In this document: positions 53,264-61,289 of the stretch, in pieces
Numbering within the stretch: position 1 is the first letter of the stretch
Layout of the letters: every line of letters begins with the position of its first letter
Source: Streptomyces flavotricini
GTDB lineage: Bacteria; Actinomycetota; Actinomycetes; Streptomycetales; Streptomycetaceae
NCBI RefSeq assembly: GCF_020639365.1
Contig: NZ_JAINUL010000001.1
Span: forward strand, 5,095,431 to 5,159,430
Reading direction: 5' to 3'
Length of the DNA: 64,000 nt
Made by a program: the position numbers and the translations under genes
Notes under the pieces: model-generated
Database searches by the model: none
What the model saw: the letters and a program-made list of their open reading frames with translations, nothing else
What the model was told of the DNA's origin: nothing

Positions 53264-54115
53264 ATGGCACCGACAACCTCCGGCGACAAGACTGCACCGG
53301 TGAATACCCTGCCACCGCCGCCCGACCCGCTCCTCCTGCCGGGACGAGACCCGCGCGCCCGCGACCTCGTTCTCGACTATGCGGAGATGCACGCTCTGGT
53401 TGCCGACCTAGTTCTGCCCGGCGGCGCGTCGATGTACGTCATGAGCGCGTTGGAAACTTCCCGCGAGCTCATCCGGCACTCCTACTACCGGTACGAGTTC
53501 GCCACCGTCGCCGTCACGCATTCCCTGTTCGCCCTGGAGCACGTCCTCGCTGAGCGTCTGGCCACGAACGAACCGCTCCACGTCCTCATCGAGCGGGCCA
53601 CCGACGCAGGGCTCATCACGGCCGAGCTCGCCATCGAACTCGACCGCAGCCGATTGCTGCGCGACAAGCTCACGCAGGGCGCCGCGTCAAGTGCCGCCCT
53701 CCGCCCGATCCGGGCCGTCGCAATGCTGCGTGCCGTCTTCGATGCCGTCTCCGTGCTCCTTCGCCCACCGTCCGCGGCAGAGGCGACAGCCGCCGACGTG
53801 GGCGGAGCACAGCCCGAAGGAGGACTCGCCCGTTTGTGGGAGGACCACCTGCGCGCATTGTTCCCCGACGGCTTCCGCGGTGTGGACTTCGACGGCGTGG
53901 ATCTGGTCCTCCTGGACGCCGATGTCGCCGGCCTCGTGCAGAGGGAGCTGAAGGGCGGGCTCGACGGCAGTGGCATCGCCTACCTCTGGGGCTGCATCGC
54001 CGACCTCGACAAGATCGTTCCTCTGATCAACGAGGAGTACTGCGCCTCCTACTTTGCGAATCTTCGGACGATGGCCCAGGTCGCAGCAGCGCCCTACGTC
54101 CCCACCGCGACGTGA
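53264..54115 (+). CDS. IS passenger gene, HEPN-like hypothetical, 283 aa
   Basis: ATG 53264 lies 68 bp inside the left inverted repeat. The N-terminal half is helical: LETSRELIRHSYYRYEFATV, THSLFALEHVLAERL, LHVLIERATDAGLI, SRLLRDKLTQGA. The order resembles DUF4145/HEPN-type helical proteins where LRN..(V)HG is the active segment; here it reads LRDKLTQG, lacking the canonical N and H. The C-terminal half (FRGVDFDGVDLVLLDADVAG, YLWGCIADLDKIV) is unassigned. It is convergent with the transposase (38 bp apart). The HEPN link is suggestive only. Confidence 0.6.
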   Translation: MAPTTSGDKTAPVNTLPPPPDPLLLPGRDPRARDLVLDYAEMHALVADLVLPGGASMYVMSALETSRELIRHSYYRYEFATVAVTHSLFALEHVLAERLATNEPLHVLIERATDAGLITAELAIELDRSRLLRDKLTQGAASSAALRPIRAVAMLRAVFDAVSVLLRPPSAAEATAADVGGAQPEGGLARLWEDHLRALFPDGFRGVDFDGVDLVLLDADVAGLVQRELKGGLDGSGIAYLWGCIADLDKIVPLINEEYCASYFANLRTMAQVAAAPYVPTAT

Positions 54116-54152
54116 CCACCGAGGTTGAAACAAGCGGTCTCCCACGGCCTCG

Positions 54153-55604
54153 TCAGGGTCTGGCTCGGTTCCGTTCGATGATGCTCTCGGGTCGCTTGAC
54201 CGTTTTGCCCACGTCGTAGCGGGTGGCGGGTCGCTGGTTTTTCGAGCCGAGGGGTCTGCCGGGGCCGGGCCGGGTGGGTTTGGGTGCACGGGCCGGACAG
54301 GGCAGGTGGGGGCGGAGGTTTCTGAACCCCCGGCGGACCCGGGCCGGGGTGAGCCTGTTCGGTTCCACCGGTCTCTCCCAGGGGCGGCGGACGTCCTCCG
54401 CAAGTGGCCGGGCAAGACGGAGCTGAGTGTGCGCGACGACGATCAGCCACGTCCAGCGGTCTGCCGCTTCCGGGGTACGGAGCTTCGGGCGGGTCCAGCC
54501 GAGCGTCTGCTTGATCATCCGGAACGTGTGTTCCAGGTCGAATCTCCGGAGGAACGCCTGCCAGCGCAGATCGACATCAGTGCCGGTCATTCCGGTGGCG
54601 GAGGACCACAGCCAGAGCGGAAGCGGGTCACCGCCGCCGGGTAGGCGGTTGACCCGCAGGCGGATCAGCGTTCCCTCGATGATGGGCAGTTCGCGGTCGT
54701 GGTCGATCCAGGCGGAGCGGGTGGTGAGCCTCGGGTGGAGACGGTCCCAGGCCATCGCTTGTGCGGTGCCGTAGCGGTCGGTGACCTGGACGGTCGCCGC
54801 ATCGGGCTCGCCCCAGGTCTCGGGTTTGGCGAAGCGGAACTCCTTGCCGTGCTTCGGCGGTCGCCCGCCTCGGGGATAGGCGTTGGCGTACTCCAGCTGT
54901 GTGGGCGTGGGCCGGCGCATGACGCGGTCCGAGCGCATCCGGCCCAGGATCTCGACGGGCAAACCGTCGAGAAGGTGGGCCATGCGTGGGGCGTCGTAGC
55001 CGGCGTCGAAGACGACGAGGATGTCCGGATCGCCCTCGCGCCACCGACCGCCGGCGATGAGGTCTTCGACCACGCGGCGGACTTGGACGGCGGTGACCTC
55101 GGCGACGTCGTCCTCGGGCCCTAGCCGGACGGCGTCCAGCAGCTGGCACCAGGAGGTCCGGCCTGATTCGAGGGCGGCGACGAACGAGTACGGCCAGCCG
55201 GGGATCATCAGGTGCTGGTCCCGGCCGCGGCCGAAGGTGTGGCAGAACAGGCGGTCTGGGCTACATTCGGCGTCGGGCCGCAGCCAGTTGGTTACGTCCA
55301 CGGCCAGGACGAGTCGGTGGTCGGCGGCCCGTGGCTGCGGCAGTGCGGCAAGCGTCCGCCGCAGCCGGCCGACGTCGATACGGCCCTCGTTCAACGCCGC
55401 GTACAACGCGCCGTGCCCTCGGCGATGCTCGGCCAGTAGTGTCAGATCCACCGGCGTTCTCACCGGCCCGTCCGCACACAGCAGGGCGTCAGTCAGCTCG
55501 AACAGTTCGTCGCCATACGCGCGCAGGCACGCGTAGAAGGCGTCTCGGAAGTGTGACGCCACAGCGAACGCATCCCGCCCGGCATCGTGATGCAGCAGAC
55601 TCAT
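54153..55604 (-). CDS. IS701-like (DDE, IS4-superfamily) transposase, 483 aa
   Basis: ATG 55604 is 140 bp inside the right repeat. Catalytic motifs: LVLAVDVTNWLRP (first D), LVVFDAGYDAPRM (second D) and FDLEHTFRMIKQTLGW (E with the YREK-like spacing of IS4/IS701). The N-terminal ACLRAYGDELFELTDALL region binds DNA. The basic C-terminus (GSKNQRPATRYDVGK) is complete. The frame is intact, so the transposase is plausibly active. Confidence 0.85.
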   Translation of the reverse strand: MSLLHHDAGRDAFAVASHFRDAFYACLRAYGDELFELTDALLCADGPVRTPVDLTLLAEHRRGHGALYAALNEGRIDVGRLRRTLAALPQPRAADHRLVLAVDVTNWLRPDAECSPDRLFCHTFGRGRDQHLMIPGWPYSFVAALESGRTSWCQLLDAVRLGPEDDVAEVTAVQVRRVVEDLIAGGRWREGDPDILVVFDAGYDAPRMAHLLDGLPVEILGRMRSDRVMRRPTPTQLEYANAYPRGGRPPKHGKEFRFAKPETWGEPDAATVQVTDRYGTAQAMAWDRLHPRLTTRSAWIDHDRELPIIEGTLIRLRVNRLPGGGDPLPLWLWSSATGMTGTDVDLRWQAFLRRFDLEHTFRMIKQTLGWTRPKLRTPEAADRWTWLIVVAHTQLRLARPLAEDVRRPWERPVEPNRLTPARVRRGFRNLRPHLPCPARAPKPTRPGPGRPLGSKNQRPATRYDVGKTVKRPESIIERNRARP

Positions 55605-55744
55605 TCCCCCACGGCCTTCGTGCTGGTCAAGTGCCTCTTTCGTCGGAGCACAGGATCAGGCGAAGGCCGTGTTCACGTCCCCGGAATCCACGTATGAGCG
55701 ATCACGTTCGGGGCATCGTTCGAGGTCAGACCATAAAGAACAAG

Positions 55745-55749
55745 TTAAG
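55745..55749. repeat. Candidate target duplication TTAAG, right copy
   Basis: Matches TTAAG at 53191-53195, just outside the right inverted repeat of the IS701-like element. Confidence 0.6.
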
Positions 55750-55837
55750 TACCTGTTTGTGAGGCGCCCATGACAAGCAGCCGTGGCCCGTGGATGGTTC
55801 ACTTGCCGGGATGGCTTGGGGTAGCTGGGGAGGGTGT

Positions 55838-56170
55838 GTGGAAGAGCCGGGTTTCCGTGTGCTGCTGACAGAGGCAGGCGACCGGAAGGTGGAGGTGGTC
55901 CGTGCGATCCGGACGGTCACGGGCCTCAGCCTTTGGAACAGCAAACTCCTGCTCGACCGCGCGCCCGTAGCGGTCACGGAGCCCAACTGGCTGGAAGTCG
56001 CAGATGAGGCGGCCAGGGCACTTGAGGATGCGGGCGCCTGCGCGACAGTGTTGTGCGACTGGTGCGACCGCACCGTTTCGCGGGGGGCTGGCCCGCTCGA
56101 CTCGGCCCCGTGCAAGGGGCCATGGCCTGCGGAGACCTGCCGGGCGAGTTGCCAGTCGGCTGCGCTCTGA
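55838..56170 (+). CDS. Ribosomal L7/L12 C-terminal-like protein, 110 aa
   Basis: GTG 55838 has GGGGAGG about 4 nt upstream. The first 65 residues follow the L7/L12 C-terminal fold: FRVLLTEAGDRKVEVVRAIR, TGLSLWNSKLLLDRAPVAV, ALEDAGACATV. The tail (CDWCDRTVSRG, CRASCQS) has Cys pairs and is not ribosomal. Stand-alone L12-like proteins occur in Streptomyces with unknown role; this is not the ribosomal gene. The IS701-like element sits 93 bp upstream and may have separated it from its promoter. Confidence 0.7.
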   Translation: MEEPGFRVLLTEAGDRKVEVVRAIRTVTGLSLWNSKLLLDRAPVAVTEPNWLEVADEAARALEDAGACATVLCDWCDRTVSRGAGPLDSAPCKGPWPAETCRASCQSAAL

Positions 56171-56181
56171 GTACTCCGCGG

Positions 56182-56550
56182 CTACTTGGGGTCCTCGCTG
56201 TCCCAGGGGTAGACGAACTGGCGGGGGCTCAGTTGCCAGTCGGCCAGTACGGTCGTCAGCTCCGACTCGCCGGCAGCGTCAGCAGAGGCGACGAGGACTG
56301 CTCCGATGTCGTAGTCGAAGCCCTCGATGCGCTCGCTGTCGTACTCCCAGTGCTCAAGCCGGAAGTCGCGGTCCGCGGCGCTGGGCACCCAGCCATGCTT
56401 GTGTGCCTCGGAGTCACGTGGGCTCTGCCTGGGGGCAATGTCCACGAATGCCCGACGGCCAGTCCGTGTGGCTGGGACTTCTGCCACCAGCCTCCTCCCG
56501 AGGCGGAGTGCGGTCAGCTTGTCGGTAGGCCAGTTCGAGGTGTCGTTCAC
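56182..56550 (-). CDS. Hypothetical acidic protein, 122 aa
   Basis: Soluble, acidic and Trp-rich (FRLEHWEYDSERIEGFDYDI, LADWQLSPRQFVYPW). No family recognised; size and acidity would fit an immunity or regulatory protein. Its GTG start (56550) overlaps the stop of the IS5 transposase (56547-56549), so the IS now supplies its upstream context. The original start may have been elsewhere. Confidence 0.5.
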   Translation of the reverse strand: MNDTSNWPTDKLTALRLGRRLVAEVPATRTGRRAFVDIAPRQSPRDSEAHKHGWVPSAADRDFRLEHWEYDSERIEGFDYDIGAVLVASADAAGESELTTVLADWQLSPRQFVYPWDSEDPK

Positions 56551-57395
56551 GCGGCCCTATCTTGCTTGTCCTCCCCTGCGTCCGTGCAGATTTTCTTCTG
56601 GACGATCCTGCGGGTCATGAGGGTGATGGCGGCCCAGGTGATGAGGGCTTCGGAGTGCTGGACGAGTCGTTCGTAGTCTCTGGCGTGGCGGCGGGCGTGC
56701 ATGAGCCAGGCCAGGGTGCGTTCGACGACCCAGCGCCGGGGCAGGACGACGAATCCGGTGGCGTCCTTGGGGCGACTGACCGTTTTGATGGTGAGGCGGA
56801 GGTACTTTTTGGCCCAGGCGACCAGCTGGCCGGCGTAGGCGGAGTCGGCCCAGACGATGGTGATCTCGGGGCGCATGAGCCGGAGACGGAAGAGGACTTC
56901 CTTGGCCGCGTCGCGGTCCGTCATGTCGGCCGGGGTGACCATGACCAGCAGCGGAAGGCCGCGGGTATCCACGACGATGTGGCGTTTGCGGCCGTTGATC
57001 TTCTTCGCGGCGTCGTAGCCGCGTGACTCCTTGCCGACAGTCTCGGCGGCCTTGACGCTCTGGGAGTCGATCACGGTGGCGACTGCTCTGGGGCCTTTGC
57101 CCATGTCACGACGGATGCGTCCGCGCAGATCGTCGCGGATCTGACCGACGATTCCGGCTGCGGTCCACCTCGCCATGAAGCCCCAGACCGTGCGCCAGGG
57201 CGGGTAGTCGGCCGGGAGGGCTCGCCACTTGCAACCCGTGTCGACGACATAGCGGATGGCGTCGACGATCTCCCGTCTCGGATGTTTCTCCGGGGCCCCG
57301 CCGACCTCGGTTTCGCAGGCCGGGACGGGGAGGATGGGTTGGAGCAGGGCCCACTCGGCGTCGGTGGTATCCGAGGGATAGCGGCGGATGCGCAT
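56547..57395 (-). CDS. IS5-family transposase, 282 aa
   Basis: ATG 57395 starts MRIRRYPSDTTDAEWALLQP, the IS5 N-terminus. The DDE set: TVIDSQSVKAAE (first D), ITIVWADSAYAG (second D), RRWVVERTLAWLMHARR (E). Length is normal for the single-ORF IS5/IS1031 type, and the frame is intact. Terminal repeats are not defined. The C-terminus (AGEDKQDRAA) runs into the start of the next gene. Confidence 0.85.
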   Translation of the reverse strand: MRIRRYPSDTTDAEWALLQPILPVPACETEVGGAPEKHPRREIVDAIRYVVDTGCKWRALPADYPPWRTVWGFMARWTAAGIVGQIRDDLRGRIRRDMGKGPRAVATVIDSQSVKAAETVGKESRGYDAAKKINGRKRHIVVDTRGLPLLVMVTPADMTDRDAAKEVLFRLRLMRPEITIVWADSAYAGQLVAWAKKYLRLTIKTVSRPKDATGFVVLPRRWVVERTLAWLMHARRHARDYERLVQHSEALITWAAITLMTRRIVQKKICTDAGEDKQDRAA

Positions 57396-57432
57396 CAGGG
57401 TCTCCCGGGGGACCTTGAAGAAGCGGAGCTGC

Positions 57433-57454
57433 GGGCCCGGCTTTTGCCGGGCCC
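57433..57454. terminator. 9-bp stem hairpin with TTTT loop
   Basis: GGGCCCGGC-TTTT-GCCGGGCCC, 21 bp downstream of a minus-strand gene remnant (stop 57476) and 38 bp upstream of the IS5 transposase start. Likely the terminator of the remnant's gene. Confidence 0.75.
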
Positions 57455-57475
57455 TCAGTCCCCACGCGGGATTGA

Positions 57476-57550
57476 TCAGGCGGTTGCGATGAGGTCGAGG
57501 GTGGATTCGATCGAGTTGAGCTGGGCGACGATGTGCTTGACCCACTTGTC
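57476..57550 (-). pseudogene. Gene 3'-end remnant, 24 residues
   Basis: DKWVKHIVAQLNSIESTLDL followed by IATA and a stop. It looks like a genuine helical C-terminus, and a terminator follows it. The remainder of the gene is gone. Family unknown. Confidence 0.4.
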
Positions 57551-57592
57551 ACCCGAACCTGCACCAGACCCGATCGACCGACTGGTCCGCAG

Positions 57593-57623
57593 GCTTGACA
57601 ACGATGATTGGGAATCAGTCACA
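57593..57623. repeat. 31-bp direct repeat, copy A
   Basis: Begins GCTTGACAACG and ends ATCAGTCACA; 28 of 31 bases match copy B at 58787-58817. In frame it encodes LDNDDWESVT. Confidence 0.75.
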
Positions 57624-57863
57624 GCTGCTCAGATGTGACTTAGCGCCGTAGTTGGCCCCGCCGGACAACTAGAACGCGAAATTTAGGACGCCGCTGACCT
57701 GCGGCAACGGTTCGGGTCGCGTCGATGTCGTCGAGAAGGCCTCGCTGGCCGGAGAACGCGCCGCTGGCCAGCGGGAGCGCCTGCGATGGGCAGTTCGCGC
57801 GTTGGCCCTACCCGCCAAGGTGGTTCCTGGCAACATCAATGGGATTCGAATATTGGGGGTCCC

Positions 57864-58313
57864 ATGCGTTTCGGCATCCGCTTGCTCACTGTCGCCACCG
57901 CTACCGTTGCCACCGGAGTGCTGCTCGTCGGCTGCTCCTCGACCCCGGCCGAGGAGTTGGAGGACTGGTGGTCTTCGGGGGGGGGTGACGACAGGGTCAA
58001 GGCGCTGTCCGACAGCTCGAGCCACGTCAACACGGCGAGCATGCAATTGATGGACGACAAGCGCACCGCTTGTCAGGAGCTGCTGGCAGCGGTGGCCAAG
58101 GCGAAGAAGTACGGCACCCCTCCGAGCGAGAAGGCCAAGGGTTTCTGGGCGGAAGCCCTTACCGACTTCGAGCACGGAAGCAACGCGTGTGTCGCTGGGG
58201 TCGACCAGAAGGACGAGCCCCAGACCAACGAGGGCATCCGCGAGGTGCAGAGGGCCATCGGCATCCTGGCTTCTGCGGTGTCCATGATCAGGAGCGACCT
58301 GGAGGCCAAGTAA
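57864..58313 (+). CDS. Lipoprotein, 149 aa
   Basis: ATG 57864 with TTGGGGG upstream starts MRFGIRLLTVATATVATGVL and reaches the lipobox LLVGC. The rest is a helical, charged extracytoplasmic domain (AKAKKYGTPPSEKAKGFWAE, ACVAGV, IREVQRAIGILASAVSMI). Two more Cys may pair. No known family. It stands alone between the two copies of the 31-bp repeat. Confidence 0.65.
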   Translation: MRFGIRLLTVATATVATGVLLVGCSSTPAEELEDWWSSGGGDDRVKALSDSSSHVNTASMQLMDDKRTACQELLAAVAKAKKYGTPPSEKAKGFWAEALTDFEHGSNACVAGVDQKDEPQTNEGIREVQRAIGILASAVSMIRSDLEAK

Positions 58314-59154
58314 TCCGGTGATTTGCCGGGATCGCCCGAACCGCTGATCGCCAAAACCCCGGGGCGCCCGGCCCTGCGCCCCCGGGTGACGTGTCGCCGG
58401 CTCCGCTGTCCCCATCGGAACCCCACCCGCGTTGTGCCAGGCGGCCCGGATGGCCGACGACCGCTGGGTCCTACCCCGGGTTGTACGCACAGATGACAGC
58501 CGGAAGGGTCCTGTACACGAAGAGGCGAAGTGCCAGCGCTGGAGGCATGCATCCCACAGCCATGTCGAAATGGACATCGGGTGGACATCGCCGCGCGGAA
58601 GATGACACAAGATTCGGGACCCTGCACCATCGCATTCCGCGGAGACGCTCACGAGGACCCGGCAGAGCGGACCGCCGCTGCCCAGGATGCTGGCTCTCCG
58701 GATGAAGTCACTGACGTCACCTTGCCGACCTCTCCATGGGCAAGGTTCCGGCGTGCCATCGGCAGGGCCTGGTAGGCACCTTCGACGCTTGACAACGGTC
58801 ATTGGGCATCAGTCACACCGGTGATCGCATCCCTACCTCGGAGTAACCAATTCGCGCTGTGCGAATTCAGTTCGCGGCTACCGCGGCGACGGCGCCCAGG
58901 GCGACAGCGAGCGCCGCTGCGCGGGTCTTGAACAGCACGATGAAGTACCCGATTTCCGTGTGACACGTGTCCGCCGCACCAGCGGCGGAGTCGGACGCCG
59001 CCGGACTACCCGGCCGCCCCTGCACACAAGCCCATCCCCGCGCGGACCGCCCGCCCGGAGCAACCACAACCGCCCGCCCAGCCCTTACGCCCTGACCAAG
59101 ATCGTTCTCAGCGCCAACCGCGGTACCGATGTTCCTACCAGTCTCACACCCGGA
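58314..59154. other. Gap without convincing genes
   Basis: About 840 bp. It contains copy B of the 31-bp repeat (58787-58817). A plus-strand frame at 58530-58775 and a minus-strand frame with a hydrophobic end at 58867-59067 (FIVLFKTRAAALAVALGAV) are present, but neither is persuasive. Confidence 0.45.
58787..58817. repeat. 31-bp direct repeat, copy B
   Basis: 28 of 31 bases match copy A. In the comparable frame it encodes LDNGHWASVT, so both copies may be scraps of related coding sequence. Confidence 0.75.
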
Positions 59155-59784
59155 TCAGCGGGGCAGGATGCGCAGTACTGCCTCGCGTTCGCCGCTGAGC
59201 CGCAGGCCCTGCTGCACTGCGGCGCTCAGATCGAGGTCGCCGAGCAGGGTCGCGGCCAGCAGGTGCGGCGGTCCGGTCAGTGACGCGGTGGGGTGGTCGA
59301 CCCGGCCGGCGTGCGTGTGCACCGAGCCGTCCTTGACTTCGATGACCAGGTCCTCGCTGCCGTCGGCGTGCAGTTGTAGGGCGATTGCCGGCTGGTCGGG
59401 GCGGTGGTCGGTCAGTGCCCGGGCGGGCATGTCCAGCCAGTGGGTGCGGAAGGTGTCGCTGCCGCCCGGCTCACGCAACAGCGGCATGCCCCACCGGCTC
59501 AGCTCCCGCAGCACCGGCTCCAGCTCGCGGCCACGCTCGGTGAGGGAGAACAGGGTGGTGGCCACCGGCGGCGGGGCGGCCTCGCGGTGGATCAGGCCGG
59601 CTTCCTCGAGTTCGCGGAGCCGGTCGACCAGCAGGTTGCTGGCGATCCCGGGCAGCCCGTTGCGCAGGTCGGTGTGCCGGCACGGACCCAGGGCGAACAG
59701 TTCACGGACGATCAGCAGGGTCCATCGGTCGCCGACGGTGTCCAGTGTTTTCGCGATGCCGCAGTACTGCCCATAGGTGCGCAT
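59155..59784 (-). CDS. HxlR-family transcriptional regulator, 209 aa
   Basis: The first 100 residues are an HxlR winged helix: YCGIAKTLDTVGDRWTLLIV, REL, RHTDLRNGLPGIASNLLVDR, LRELEEAGLIHREA, and an L-T-ERGREL wing. The C-terminal about 100 residues (ALQLHADGSEDLVIEV, LTGPPHLLAATLLGDLDLS) form the SCP2-like sterol-carrier-type domain often fused to HxlR regulators, a likely ligand pocket. It is divergent from the hydrolase/oxidoreductase/efflux operon and is expected to control it. ATG 59784. Confidence 0.88.
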   Translation of the reverse strand: MRTYGQYCGIAKTLDTVGDRWTLLIVRELFALGPCRHTDLRNGLPGIASNLLVDRLRELEEAGLIHREAAPPPVATTLFSLTERGRELEPVLRELSRWGMPLLREPGGSDTFRTHWLDMPARALTDHRPDQPAIALQLHADGSEDLVIEVKDGSVHTHAGRVDHPTASLTGPPHLLAATLLGDLDLSAAVQQGLRLSGEREAVLRILPR

Positions 59785-59824
59785 GCCACCACCCTACAAC
59801 GTGGCGTTGAGATTCAAAACTTGC

Positions 59825-59857
59825 TTGTTGACTTTCTCAACAACGTCCGTCTAGCGT
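59825..59857 (+). promoter_or_regulatory. Operator and promoter of the MBL operon
   Basis: TTGTTGA-CTTTC-TCAACAA (59825-59843) is a perfect 7-bp inverted repeat. It overlaps a -35-like TTGACT (59828-59833); an 18-bp gap leads to TAGCGT (59852-59857). ATG 59866 follows within about 9 bp, so the mRNA is probably leaderless. The palindrome is well placed for the HxlR protein. Confidence 0.65.
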
Positions 59858-59865
59858 CGCTGCCC

Positions 59866-60618
59866 ATGACCCCCACTCTTTCCGTGCGTCGGCTGGCCTG
59901 GGCCGGCGTCGAGATCCGTCTCGGCGACACCCGCCTGCTGATCGACCCGCTCGTGAACGTCGCTCCGCTGGCACCGGTGATGGGGCCGCCGCACCGGCCG
60001 GTTGACCCGGTCGATACCCCGCCCGGCACCCACGCCCTCATCACCCACCTGCACCCCGACCACTACGACCACGACCTGATCGCCCGGATCGCGGCCACCG
60101 GCACGATCGGCTGCCACACCCCGAGCGCGGCGGCGCTGCACGAGGTGGGCATCACCCCCGTCGCCCAGGACCTGGGCCAGTCACGCCGCATCGGAGAGCT
60201 GACCGTCACCCCGGTGACCTCGCTGGACTGGCGCGGCAACGACTGTGACCAGGTCGCCTGGGTCGTCGAAGGCGCCGGCCGGCGGGTCATCCACTGCGGC
60301 GACACCCAGTGGCACGGCAGCTGGTGGCAGATCGCCCGCGACCACGGCCCGTTCGACGTCGCGTTCGTCCCGGTCAACGGCGTCATCGCCCACTTCGAGG
60401 GCTACGCGGCCAACGTCCCGGCGACCATGACCCCCGAGCAGGGTGTCGAGGCCGCCGTCGCACTCGGCGCCGGCACCGTCTGCGCCATGCACTACGGCCT
60501 GTTCCACAACCCGCCGTTCTACACCGAACAACCCGACATCGAGCGGCGCTTCCAGCACGCCGCCGACGAGCGCGGCATCACCGCGGCCATCGTCGCCGAC
60601 GGCCAGCCCGTCCTGTGA
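59866..60618 (+). CDS. MBL-fold metallo-hydrolase (UlaG-like), 250 aa
   Basis: Metallo-beta-lactamase fold with HLHPDHYDHD (HxHxDH metal motif, about residue 63), then IHCGDTQWHG (later metal Asp) and CAMHYGLFHN (final His). It belongs to the UlaG/L-ascorbate-lactonase-like group of zinc or manganese hydrolases. The substrate is unknown. First gene of a three-gene operon; the next starts 23 bp later. The start probably lacks a leader. Confidence 0.85.
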   Translation: MTPTLSVRRLAWAGVEIRLGDTRLLIDPLVNVAPLAPVMGPPHRPVDPVDTPPGTHALITHLHPDHYDHDLIARIAATGTIGCHTPSAAALHEVGITPVAQDLGQSRRIGELTVTPVTSLDWRGNDCDQVAWVVEGAGRRVIHCGDTQWHGSWWQIARDHGPFDVAFVPVNGVIAHFEGYAANVPATMTPEQGVEAAVALGAGTVCAMHYGLFHNPPFYTEQPDIERRFQHAADERGITAAIVADGQPVL

Positions 60619-60641
60619 CCATCCGAAACAAGGAGCAACAC

Positions 60642-61286
60642 ATGAAGATCGTCCTGTTCGGTGCCAGCGGCAACATCGGCCGACCCACCACCGAGGAACT
60701 ACTGCGTCGGCGCCACACCGTCACCGCGGTCACCCGAGCCGGCCACGTCGACGGACTCGAGCACAAGGCCCTGACCGTGACCACCGGTGACGTCACCGAC
60801 GCCGCCGCGGTCGCCGGCCTCGCCGCCTCCCACGACGCCGTACTGTCGGCCGTCGGCCCCCGGATCGGCCAGGAGAACGACCGCGCCACGATCGTCGGTG
60901 CCGCCCGTGCGCTGATCGACGGACTCCGCCGAGCCGGCGTCACCCGCCTGGTCACCATCGGCGGTGCCGGGAGCCTGCGCACGCCGACCGGCACCCGGGT
61001 CATGGACGACCCGGACTTCCCCGCGCTGTGGAAGGCCAATGCCGAGGCCCAGTCCGAAGCGCTCGACCTCTACCGCGGCGTGCACGACCTCGACTGGACG
61101 TACGTGTCGCCCGCCGCGGTCATCTCAGCGGGCGAGCGGACCGGGTCCTACCGCAGCGCCGGGGACACCCTGCTCACCGACGACGACGGCAACAGCCGCA
61201 TCTCGTACGCCGACTACGCGATCGCCCTGGCCGACACGATCGAGAGCGGCACCGCGATCCGCCGCCGCATCACCGTGGCGTACTGA
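60642..61286 (+). CDS. NAD(P)-binding oxidoreductase (atypical SDR), 214 aa
   Basis: The Rossmann motif MKIVLFGASGNIGRPTTEEL (GxxGxxG) is at the start and DAVLSAVGP at about 70. The ending YADYAIALADTIE follows the NmrA-like/SDR atypical pattern. AGGAG precedes ATG 60642. These enzymes reduce or sense small molecules; a role in detoxification is plausible next to an efflux pump. The efflux gene starts 3 bp downstream. Confidence 0.85.
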   Translation: MKIVLFGASGNIGRPTTEELLRRRHTVTAVTRAGHVDGLEHKALTVTTGDVTDAAAVAGLAASHDAVLSAVGPRIGQENDRATIVGAARALIDGLRRAGVTRLVTIGGAGSLRTPTGTRVMDDPDFPALWKANAEAQSEALDLYRGVHDLDWTYVSPAAVISAGERTGSYRSAGDTLLTDDDGNSRISYADYAIALADTIESGTAIRRRITVAY

Positions 61287-61289
61287 GCC

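Larger units (their letters stand above)
53196..55744. mobile_element. IS701-like element with passenger gene, apparently complete
   Basis: Ends are CTTGTTCTTTAAGGTCGGAC (53196 onward) and, reverse-complemented, CTTGTTCTTTATGGTCTGAC (from 55744): 19 of 21 bases match. Both ends are flanked by TTAAG. Inside are a transposase on the minus strand and an unrelated gene on the plus strand. At 2549 bp it is about 1 kb longer than the transposase requires. Confidence 0.75.
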
